Under the pieces are notes generated by a model. That model was not told the origin of the DNA and made no database searches. It saw only the letters and a program-made list of their open reading frames with translations. Shown one piece after another: positions 48,832-58,069 of a DNA stretch of 64,000 nucleotides (position 1 is the stretch's first letter; the number at the start of each line of letters is the position of its first letter). Source of the DNA: Catellatospora sichuanensis (GTDB lineage: Bacteria > Actinomycetota > Actinomycetes > Mycobacteriales > Micromonosporaceae); assembly GCF_007483665.1 (NCBI RefSeq), contig NZ_ML660184.1:350932-414931 (forward strand), given 5' to 3'. The position numbers and the translations under genes were made by a program.

Positions 48832-51105
48832 TCAGACCGCGGCGAGGACGGCGGCTTCGACGGCGTCGCGGTCGACGTCGCCTACCAGGTAGAAGGCGTC
48901 CACGACGTCGGCGCCGAGGGTGGAGACGCGGGCGGTGCGCACGTCGACGCCGAGTTCTGCCAGGGCCGAGGTGACCCGGAAGAGCAGGCCGGGCGAGTCG
49001 GTGGCGCGCAGTTCCAGCAGCGTGGCGCCGGTGGCCTCGCCCCAGATCACGCGCGGCTCGGCCCCGGCGACCGGCTTGCGGCCGCCGTTGCCCAGGCGGC
49101 GGGGCAGCGGCAACTGGTCGAGGCCGACCCGGCGCAGGTCGGCGGCGAGCAGCTCGCGGTCCGGCGGCGCGCCGTACCGGTTGTTGACCGCGCACTCGAT
49201 GATGGCCCGCTCGCCGATGGTGGACGAGCCCGCGGCGACGATCTCCAGTTTGTGCGTGGCCAGGCAGCCGGCGACCGCGGCGAGCAGGCCGACGCGGTCG
49301 TGCGCGGCCAGCGCCACCCAGTCGTCGGCGACCTGCACCACCGGTAGCGGCCCGGCCAGCAGCGCCGGGTCGGGCGGGGTCGGCTCGGGCAGCTGCCCTC
49401 CGCCGAGCACCTTGCGCACCCGCGCGCACAGGTCGTCGATGAGCTTGGACTTCCACTTCGACCACGCGGCCGGGCCGGTGGCCTGGGCGTCGGCGCGGGC
49501 GAGCATCTGCAGCAGTTCGAGGGTGCCGGTGTCCCCGACGAGCTTGGCGACGTAGTTGACGGTCGCCGGGTCGTCGAGGTCGCGCCGGGTCGCGGTATCG
49601 GGCAGCACCAGGTGGTATCGCACCAGCGTGGCGATCGTGTCCACGTCGGCGGACGGCAGGCCGATCGCGGTGGCGATCTCGCGGGCCAGTTCCGCACCGA
49701 CCTCGCTGTGGTCGCCGGGCAGGCCCTTGCCCACGTCGTGCAGCAGCGCGCCGAGCACCAGCAGGTCCGGCCGGGCCACCTCGCGTGACCAGGTGGCGGC
49801 GTTCGCGGCGGCCTGCACCAGGTGCCGGTCGAGGGTGAAGCGGTGCACCGGATGGTGCTGCGGGGTGCCCCGCAGCCGGGTCCACTGCGGCAGCCAGGCC
49901 GAGGTGAGCCCGAACCGGTCGCAGGCCTCCCAGGCCGCCACCAGACCGGTGCCCGCACCGAGCAGGGTCAGCAGGGCGGTGCGGGCCGACGCGGGCCACG
50001 GGGTCGGCAGCGGCGGGCAGAACCGGGCCAGCCATTCCAGCGTGGCGCGGGCGATGGGCATCTGGTGCTGCGCGGCGGCGGCCGCCACCCGCAGCGACAG
50101 CGACGGGTCGGGGTGCGGGCCTACGGCGGCTCGGGCCAGCACGATCTCGCCATCCGCGGCGACCACGTCCCGGGCGATCGGGCGGCGCACGGCCACCGCC
50201 TCGCGGGCGCGCGGGTCGCCGTTGCGGGCACCCGCGGCGTGCCAGCGCTGCACCGAGCGCCAGGCGTCGGTCAGCGACCACGAGACGGCACGGGCGTCGA
50301 GCCCGATCCGGCGCAGCAGCGTGTCGCCGTCGGCCAGCCCGAGCAGCTCCGCCACCTGCAGGCGCTCCTGGGCCCGCAGCCGGTCGTTGCGCCGGCCGAT
50401 GCTGACGTGCAGTGCGTCCCGCACGTCGAGCAGCCGGGTCGCGGCGGCCCGCACCTGCGGCGGCAGCGCGTCGGCCACCCCGGCGACGCCGATGCCGCGC
50501 AGCACGCCGACGTCGCGCAGGCCGCCGGCGGCCTCCTTGACGTCGCCTTCGAGCAGGTATGCCAGCTCGCCGTGGGCGGCGTGGCGCTCCTCGACCAGTT
50601 CCCGCAGCCGCAGCAGCTGGCGGCGCGCGGTGCGCCGCCACTGGTCCACCGCGGCGCGGCTGAGCTGGGCGGACAGTGCCGGATCACCGGCGATGTGGCG
50701 GGCGTCGAGCAGCCCGAGGGCCACCTTGACGTCGTCGTGCGCCGCGTCGAGCGACTCGGCGACGGTGCGGGTGGAGTGGTCCAGTCCCATCCGGGCGTCC
50801 CAGATCGGATACCACAGTGACGCGGCCAGCTCGTCGACCCGCGGCACCCCGGCGTGCACCAGGATCAGGTCCAGGTCGCCGTGTGGGGTGCACTCCCGGC
50901 GGCCCAGCCCGCCGACGGCCACCAGCGCGACCCCGGCGGTGCCCTCCGGCATCAGCCGGCGTAGCCAGGCGTCGAGCGCGTCGGCCCGGGCGAGCCGGGC
51001 GTCCACGCCGATGGAGGACTGTTCGCGCTGCGCGAGCCGCGCATAGTCGGGCCCGGGGCCCGCCGCGCTGTCCGATGCGGAAGCTACGACGTTCCCCGGG
51101 CCCAT
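48832..51105 (-). CDS. glnD: PII uridylyl/adenylyltransferase GlnD
   Basis: 757 aa bifunctional nitrogen sensor that modifies PII when glutamine is low and demodifies it when glutamine is high; in actinobacteria the group is often AMP. The nucleotidyltransferase motif reads AVGGLGRRECTPHGDLDLIL. The HD hydrolase part has HRFTLDRHLVQ and LGALLHDVGKGLPGDHSEVG. Two ACT domains follow from about residue 560 (DDWVALAAHDRVGLLAAVAG, RATDSPGLLFRVTSALAELG). Shorter than the 890-aa E. coli protein but normal for actinobacteria. GAGGA precedes the ATG. Confidence 0.95.
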   Translation of the reverse strand: MGPGNVVASASDSAAGPGPDYARLAQREQSSIGVDARLARADALDAWLRRLMPEGTAGVALVAVGGLGRRECTPHGDLDLILVHAGVPRVDELAASLWYPIWDARMGLDHSTRTVAESLDAAHDDVKVALGLLDARHIAGDPALSAQLSRAAVDQWRRTARRQLLRLRELVEERHAAHGELAYLLEGDVKEAAGGLRDVGVLRGIGVAGVADALPPQVRAAATRLLDVRDALHVSIGRRNDRLRAQERLQVAELLGLADGDTLLRRIGLDARAVSWSLTDAWRSVQRWHAAGARNGDPRAREAVAVRRPIARDVVAADGEIVLARAAVGPHPDPSLSLRVAAAAAQHQMPIARATLEWLARFCPPLPTPWPASARTALLTLLGAGTGLVAAWEACDRFGLTSAWLPQWTRLRGTPQHHPVHRFTLDRHLVQAAANAATWSREVARPDLLVLGALLHDVGKGLPGDHSEVGAELAREIATAIGLPSADVDTIATLVRYHLVLPDTATRRDLDDPATVNYVAKLVGDTGTLELLQMLARADAQATGPAAWSKWKSKLIDDLCARVRKVLGGGQLPEPTPPDPALLAGPLPVVQVADDWVALAAHDRVGLLAAVAGCLATHKLEIVAAGSSTIGERAIIECAVNNRYGAPPDRELLAADLRRVGLDQLPLPRRLGNGGRKPVAGAEPRVIWGEATGATLLELRATDSPGLLFRVTSALAELGVDVRTARVSTLGADVVDAFYLVGDVDRDAVEAAVLAAV

Positions 51106-51138
51106 GTGGTCCTCTTTCAGGTTGCTACGACTGAAACC

Positions 51139-52911
<1,773 letters not shown>

Positions 52912-53061
52912 GCTGCCCTCCTAAGTGAGTGGGTTCCTCCCAGCCAGCCCCGAGGTCGACCGTCGTGGCGCCGCCGTGTCGGCGGGCCGCTCGTCGTGTC
53001 ATCCCCGACCGATCGCCGCAGTGCCATCGGTGCTGGTTGGGGGGCAGCATCGCCAACCCCT

Positions 53062-53110
53062 GTTTCGCGCAATGACGCTGCTCGGTTTCCGGCACGTCAC
53101 GATCTGTTTC
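53062..53110 (-). promoter_or_regulatory. GlnR-like binding sites of the amtB operon
   Basis: Read on the minus strand: GAAAC (53110-53106), GTGAC (53100-53096), six bases, GAAAC (53089-53085), then a weak half-site and GAAAC (53066-53062). GTNAC-N6-GAAAC is the actinobacterial GlnR box, and amtB is a classical GlnR target. The second box is imperfect in sequence and spacing. Confidence 0.6.
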
Positions 53111-53112
53111 GT

Positions 53113-53136
53113 ACGTGTGAAGAAATGTTCACACGT
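53113..53136. promoter_or_regulatory. inverted repeat upstream of the amtB sites
   Basis: ACGTGTGAA (53113-53121) and TTCACACGT (53128-53136) form perfect 9-bp arms around six bases. It lies 24 bases past the stop of the phosphotransferase gene. It could be a second regulator site for amtB, or a weak terminator for the phosphotransferase. Confidence 0.4.
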
Positions 53137-53159
53137 GAGGAGACCATTCATGGCGCGTT

Positions 53160-53966
53160 TCAGCGCAGCGCGTGCTCCAGCGTGTACCGCTCGTAGTCAA
53201 TCAGCCGAAGGTCGCGAAGCGGCCGACGAAGGTGGCCCTTCTGCACGATACGTACGAACGCCGGCTCCCCCGCCGTGGCGAGGCGGCGGATGCCCTCGAC
53301 GTGGTCCACGATGCGCTTGCGGATGGTCCGCACGAGACGGTGCCGGTCGCGCGGGATCAGCCCGTACGCGTCGGCGAACAGGCGCAGCCGGCGCGGCCGG
53401 TCGGGCCGGTGCCAGCCGAGCGTGATCGAGTCGCGGTCACTGAAGATCGGCACCCAGGTCCAGGCGGCGTACGCGACGTCGTAGATGCGCGAGCCGGGCG
53501 AGGCCAGGTCGAAGTCGATCATCGCGAGCGTGCCGTCCGGCCGCCAGATGACGTTGTGCGGGGCGGCGTCGTGGTGGCAGATGATCTCCGCGTCCGGCGG
53601 GGGCGGCCCGAACGAGCGCCACACCCCGCCCGGCGGCGTACGGAAACCGGCCTGCGCGTCGTGGAACATGCGCAGCATGGTGGCGACGGTGACCAGCGCC
53701 TCGTCGGTGACCCAGTGCGGGGCGAGCGGATACTCCCCGCACTCGCCCGGCAGGTAGGAGAGCACCTCACGGCCGTGCTCGTCCATGCCCAGGGCACGGG
53801 GGGAACCGGTGAAACCGGCGTACTCGAGATGGCGCAGCAGGGCGTGCACGGTCGGGGTCCACGGGCCGGCGTTGCGCCGGACCGTCTCGCCGACCCGCAC
53901 CACCGTGCTGACGTTTCCGCCACGCAGCGGGATCTCGGTGGGATCCTGAAAAGGGGCTGTCACCAT
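53160..53966 (-). CDS. aminoglycoside phosphotransferase family protein
   Basis: 268 aa kinase-like (APH/ChoK) fold. CHHDAAPHNVIWRPDG is the catalytic loop with His-x-Asp and Asn, and MIDFDLASPGSRIYDVAYAA gives the metal-binding Asp of the DFG-like segment. The N-terminal lobe is short, and the ATP lysine is not obvious. Such proteins phosphorylate small alcohols or antibiotics; the substrate here is unknown and resistance cannot be inferred. The ATG at 53966 precedes the first strand. It sits between ftsY and amtB. Confidence 0.85.
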   Translation of the reverse strand: MVTAPFQDPTEIPLRGGNVSTVVRVGETVRRNAGPWTPTVHALLRHLEYAGFTGSPRALGMDEHGREVLSYLPGECGEYPLAPHWVTDEALVTVATMLRMFHDAQAGFRTPPGGVWRSFGPPPPDAEIICHHDAAPHNVIWRPDGTLAMIDFDLASPGSRIYDVAYAAWTWVPIFSDRDSITLGWHRPDRPRRLRLFADAYGLIPRDRHRLVRTIRKRIVDHVEGIRRLATAGEPAFVRIVQKGHLRRPLRDLRLIDYERYTLEHALR

Positions 53967-53999
53967 GGACTCGTCAGCTGCTCGTCGCTCGCCGGCTCG

Positions 54000-55262
54000 T
54001 CACTCGTCGCCAAGAAGCGCGGAGACGAACTGCTGAGGGTCGAAGGGTGCGAGATCGTCGGGACCCTCGCCGAGGCCGACCAGCTTCACCGGAATGCCGA
54101 GAGCACGCTGCACCGCGATCACGATACCGCCCTTCGCCGTGCCGTCCAATTTAGTGAGCACCACGCCGGTGACGTCGGCGACCTCGGTGAAGACCCGAGC
54201 CTGGCTCAACCCATTCTGTCCCGCGGTGGCGTCGAGCACCAGCAGGGTCTCCGAGACCGGGCCGTGCTTCTCCACCACCCGCTTGATCTTGCCGAGCTCG
54301 TCCATCAGGCCGACCTTGTTCTGCAGCCGGCCGGCGGTGTCGATGAGCACGGTGTCGACGCCCGCGTCGATGCCCTTCTTGACCGCGTCGAACGCGACGG
54401 CCGCCGGGTCGCCGCCCTCGGGACCGCGTACGACCTGCGCCCCGACCCGGCTGGCCCAGGTGGCCAGCTGATCGGCGGCGGCCGCGCGGAAGGTGTCGGC
54501 CGCGCCGAGCACCACGGTGTGGCCGTCCGCCACCAGCACCCGGGCGATCTTGCCGCAGCTGGTGGTCTTGCCCGCGCCGTTCACGCCGACGACCAGGATC
54601 ACCGACGGCTTGCCGTCGACCACACCGGTGTGCAGCGAGCGGTCCATCTTCGGGTCCAGCGCCTCGATGAGCTCCTCGGACAGCAGCGAACGCAGCTCGG
54701 CGGTGTTCCGGGTGCCCAGCACCCGGGTGCGCTCGCGCAGCTTCGCCACGATCTCGGTGGTCGCCTGCACGCCAACGTCGGCGCTGATCAGGCTCTCCTC
54801 GACCTCGTCCCAGGCGTCGTCGTCGAGGTGGTCGCGGGAGAGCAGACCGAGCAGGCCCTTGCCGAAGACGTTCTGCGAGCGGGACAGCCGGGCGCGCAGC
54901 CGCACCAGGCGGCCCGCGGTCGGCTCGGGCGTCTCGATCTCCGGCTCGGCCGGCTTCGGCGGTGCGACCTCGACCGGCGGGGCCGTCTCGCCCGGCGCGG
55001 GCGGGGCCGGGGCGGGCACGACGGCCGGCTTGCCCGGCGCGGCCTTCTCCGGTGCCGCCTTCTCGGGTGCGGGCTTCTCCGGTGCGGGAGCCGTGATCAC
55101 GCTCGGCGGGATCTTCTCCCCGCGCTCGATTCCCGGACGCTGCTCGCCCGCGGGCGCCTCCGGCAGCGTGCCGCGGCGCGGCCGACGGACCAGGAACAGC
55201 GTCAGCCCGGCCAGCAGCAGCAGGCCGATGACCACGAGTACGGGGACGAGCGCGTCTTTCAT
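54000..55262 (-). CDS. ftsY: signal recognition particle receptor FtsY
   Basis: 420 aa. A single N-terminal membrane helix (LVPVLVVIGLLLLAGLTLFL) is followed by a Pro/Ala/Glu-rich linker to about residue 115. Then comes the NG GTPase: ILVVGVNGAGKTTSCGKIAR (P-loop), LGAADTFRAAAADQL, LIDTAGRLQNKVGLMDELGK, VVLTKLDGTAKGGI and GLGEGPDDLAPFDPQQFVSA. The linker contains KAAPEKAAPGKPA repeats. The ATG at 55262 has GAGG nine bases upstream. SRP partner of ffh, whose gene lies 7 kb away. Confidence 0.97.
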   Translation of the reverse strand: MKDALVPVLVVIGLLLLAGLTLFLVRRPRRGTLPEAPAGEQRPGIERGEKIPPSVITAPAPEKPAPEKAAPEKAAPGKPAVVPAPAPPAPGETAPPVEVAPPKPAEPEIETPEPTAGRLVRLRARLSRSQNVFGKGLLGLLSRDHLDDDAWDEVEESLISADVGVQATTEIVAKLRERTRVLGTRNTAELRSLLSEELIEALDPKMDRSLHTGVVDGKPSVILVVGVNGAGKTTSCGKIARVLVADGHTVVLGAADTFRAAAADQLATWASRVGAQVVRGPEGGDPAAVAFDAVKKGIDAGVDTVLIDTAGRLQNKVGLMDELGKIKRVVEKHGPVSETLLVLDATAGQNGLSQARVFTEVADVTGVVLTKLDGTAKGGIVIAVQRALGIPVKLVGLGEGPDDLAPFDPQQFVSALLGDE

Positions 55263-55373
55263 GCTCGGCATCCTCTCAAACCTGGGGCCGTCCGGCGCAC
55301 ACCGGAGGCCGCGCGCGCCGATACGACAGCCTCGGCCCTGGCCCCGGCTGCCCCGATCCCGGAGGATGTCCGC

Positions 55374-56960
55374 GTGGCGAACCTCCTCCTCGGCCCGCTC
55401 CTGCGCCGCGTCGATGGTGACCAGGCGGTCATCTGGGTACAGACCGACCAACCCGCGCAGGTGCGCGTGCGGGCCGGTGACATCACCGTGACGTCGGACA
55501 CGTTCGAGGCATTCGGGGTGCACGTGGGGCTGGTGGTGCTGGCCGGGCTGCCCGTCGGCGCGACCGTGTACGCCGTCGAACTCGACGGCGCGGCCGTGTG
55601 GCCGCTGTCCGGATACCCCGAATCGGTGATCACCATCCGTGATCCCGGGCAGGCGGACGCCGTGATCGCGTTCGGTTCCTGCCGCGAGGCCAGCGCGCAG
55701 ACCCACGCCGAGGCCGGGCACGACCCGGACGCCCTGGAGGCGCTCGGACACCGGCTGCTGGCGCAGGCCAGGACCGGCGCACCGGGCCTGCCGGACCTGC
55801 TGGCGCTCATCGGTGACCAGATCTACGCCGACGGACTCTCCGCGCCCACCCGCAGCTGGCTGGCCGGGCAGACCCGGCCCCTGTCGGCGCCGGACGGGCA
55901 CGTGGTGACCTTTGCCGAGTACGTGCACCTCTACCACGAGTCGTGGACCGAGATGCCGGTCCGCTGGCTGCTGTCCACCGTGCCCAGCGTGATGATCTTC
56001 GACGACCACGAGATCATGGACGATTGGAACTCCTCGGCCGCCTGGCTCGACGAGGTCCGCCGCGAGCCCTGGTGGGACGAGCGCAGCACCACCGGGATCG
56101 CCTCCTACTGGCTGTTCCAGCACCTCGGCAACCTGACCCCGGACCAGCTCGGCCGCGACCCGGTCTGGACGCGCATCCGGGCCGGCGAGCACGCCACCGC
56201 GGTGCTGACGGAGTTCGCGACCCGCGTCGCCACACCCGCCGGCCCCGACCCATACCCGTGGGGGTACACCGTCGACGTCGGCCGGACCCGACTGGTCATG
56301 CTCGACTGCCGCGGCAACCGGGTGATCGACGGGCCCGAGCGCCGGATGTGGCCCCAGGAGCACTGGGACCACCTCGCCGAGCAGTCCCGCGCCGACTGCG
56401 ACCACCTCGTGCTGGCCTGCTCACTGCCCTGGCTGCTGGCGCCCACCATCCACCACGGCGAGGCCGTGATCGAGGTACTGGCCGCGAAGCACCCGGGCAT
56501 GGAACGCATGCGCCAGAAGTACGACCTGGAGCACTGGGCCGCGGTCGGGCACTCCTTCGACGAGCTGACCGCCCTGATCGCGGGCGTGCGGGGACCGGCC
56601 ACGGTGAGCGTGCTCGGCGGCGACGTGCACCACTCGTACGTCGCCCGTGCCGCCATCCCCGGCGCGACCGCGGCGGTGCACCAGATCACCTGCTCGCCGC
56701 TGCACCAGAGCATCCAGGGTGTCATGCGCACGCTGCTGCGGGTGGGCTGGTGGCGGGCACTGTCCGGCCCGGCGGCACTGGTCGCGCGCCTGTTCGGGGT
56801 GCCCCGGCCGGGCGTGCGCTGGCAGGCCTACGACCGGCCGTACTTCGGCAGCGCCGTGGCCACGCTGACCCACCGCGGCCGCGCCGCCTCGGTGGTCATC
56901 GAGGGCACCGCCGACGGCACCGGCCTGTACTCCGTGCTGCGCTACGACCTCGCCGCCTGA
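55374..56960 (+). CDS. PhoD-like alkaline phosphatase D family protein
   Basis: 528 aa. Calcineurin-like/PhoD metallophosphatase motifs are FGSCREAS, ALIGDQIYADG, MIFDDHEIMDDWN, and VLGGDVHHSYVARA, with LDCRGNRVIDGPE between. The N-terminal beta domain covers residues 1-95. No signal peptide follows the GTG at 55374, which has GGAGG 8 bases upstream, so a cytoplasmic protein is predicted, unlike Tat-exported PhoD. Its substrate may be a phosphodiester or a nucleotide. Divergent from ftsY. Confidence 0.88.
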   Translation: MANLLLGPLLRRVDGDQAVIWVQTDQPAQVRVRAGDITVTSDTFEAFGVHVGLVVLAGLPVGATVYAVELDGAAVWPLSGYPESVITIRDPGQADAVIAFGSCREASAQTHAEAGHDPDALEALGHRLLAQARTGAPGLPDLLALIGDQIYADGLSAPTRSWLAGQTRPLSAPDGHVVTFAEYVHLYHESWTEMPVRWLLSTVPSVMIFDDHEIMDDWNSSAAWLDEVRREPWWDERSTTGIASYWLFQHLGNLTPDQLGRDPVWTRIRAGEHATAVLTEFATRVATPAGPDPYPWGYTVDVGRTRLVMLDCRGNRVIDGPERRMWPQEHWDHLAEQSRADCDHLVLACSLPWLLAPTIHHGEAVIEVLAAKHPGMERMRQKYDLEHWAAVGHSFDELTALIAGVRGPATVSVLGGDVHHSYVARAAIPGATAAVHQITCSPLHQSIQGVMRTLLRVGWWRALSGPAALVARLFGVPRPGVRWQAYDRPYFGSAVATLTHRGRAASVVIEGTADGTGLYSVLRYDLAA

Positions 56961-57043
56961 CTCCCCTGCCGGCCGGTTCCGTGTCGGAATGACGACACCC
57001 GCCTGACCCACCCGCCCTGGACGCGTTCCACCACCCGCTTTCC

Positions 57044-57108
57044 ATCGACGCTGGCCTATCACATCGAGTTCGATCTCGAAATTGTCGATGTGATAGGCCA
57101 GCGTCGAT
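57044..57108. repeat. 24-bp perfect inverted repeat, family A
   Basis: Arms at 57044-57067 and 57085-57108 are exact complements around 17 bases: ATCGACGCTGGCCTATCACA plus TCGA. The element is nearly identical to the arms at 16097-16155. It lies between the convergent phosphatase and ABC ATPase genes. Confidence 0.88.
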
Positions 57109-57190
57109 CAAAAGGCGGGGTGATGGGCGGTGGTCGGCACCGCACGGTCGGACGGTGGGAGCGGGCCTGCCACAGGGCCCGGTCCAGCCG

Positions 57191-58069
57191 TCAGACGTGC
57201 TCGGACGCGACCGGCACGGACACGGAGTGGTCGTCGGTGACCAGGGTGACCTTGCCGTTGGCGTGCTCGACGGAGAGCAGGGTGCCGGGGGGCAGCACGT
57301 CCAGGACGTCGGGCGGCAGCTGCACGGTGCCGTCACCGGCGATGACCGCGAACTCGCGGCCGTCGCGGCCCTCGGAGCCGACCCGGCCGTCGCGGATGGT
57401 CACCGCCCGGCCCAGCCGCGCGCCCACGTCGGGGTCGTGCGTGACCGCGACGATGGTGGTGCCGCGCTCGGTGTTGACCGCCTCCAGCGCCGCCAGCACC
57501 TCGTCACGCGCGGTCCGGTCGAGCTGGCTGGTCGGCTCGTCCACCAGCAGCAGGCCCGGCGAGGCCGCCATGCCGACCGCGATCGCGGCCCGCTGCGCCG
57601 CCCCGGGCGGCAGGTCCTGCACCTTGCGATGGCCGAGCCCGGTCAGTCCGAGCAGCGACAGGATGCGCTCCGGGGGCTCCAGGTCGGCGGGACGCACGTG
57701 CGCTGCCCGGCGCTGGGCCAGCCACACGTTGCTGAGCACGGTGGCGTACGGCAGCAGGTTGCGCCGCGCGCCCTGCAGCACCACGCCCAGGTCCGTGCCG
57801 CGCAGACGGGCCAGCTCGGCTTCGCTGATCCGCCCGATGTCGACCAGGCCGATCTGCACCCGTCCGGCGCTGGGCCGCATCAGCCCGGCCAGCAGAGCGA
57901 TCAGCGTCGACTTGCCGGAGCCGGACGGCCCGACCAGGGCCACCCGCTCCCCCGGGGCGATGTCCAGATCGACGCCGGCCAGCGCGACCACGTCGCCGCC
58001 CTCGGCGCGGTAGATGTGCACCACCCGGCGGCATACCACGGCCAGACCGGTCAGGCTGGAGTTCTTCAC
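57191..58069 (-). CDS. ABC transporter ATP-binding protein
   Basis: 292 aa, LolD/MacB-like group. Walker A is GPSGSGKST (residues 47-55) and Walker B LLLVDEPTSQLD (about 178). The ABC signature, normally LSGGQ, reads LPPGAAQRAAIAVGM, and the Q-loop is GVVLQGARRNLL. A C-terminal extension of about 55 residues (EFAVIAGDGTVQLPPDVLDV) resembles a small regulatory beta domain. The start is the GTG at 58069, overlapping the permease stop (GTGA). It probably powers the two permeases upstream. Confidence 0.9.
   Translation of the reverse strand: MKNSSLTGLAVVCRRVVHIYRAEGGDVVALAGVDLDIAPGERVALVGPSGSGKSTLIALLAGLMRPSAGRVQIGLVDIGRISEAELARLRGTDLGVVLQGARRNLLPYATVLSNVWLAQRRAAHVRPADLEPPERILSLLGLTGLGHRKVQDLPPGAAQRAAIAVGMAASPGLLLVDEPTSQLDRTARDEVLAALEAVNTERGTTIVAVTHDPDVGARLGRAVTIRDGRVGSEGRDGREFAVIAGDGTVQLPPDVLDVLPPGTLLSVEHANGKVTLVTDDHSVSVPVASEHV

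Noticed and set aside
48581-50641. 686-codon frame with proline-rich repeats overlapping glnD
   Set aside because: It is another frame of glnD followed by translation of the G-rich 18-bp repeats, giving artificial PEPPTP units.
53172-56960. 1262-codon frame spanning ftsY and the phosphatase
   Set aside because: Codons before 55374 are antisense to ftsY and the phosphotransferase gene. The ribosome site before 55374 marks the true start.
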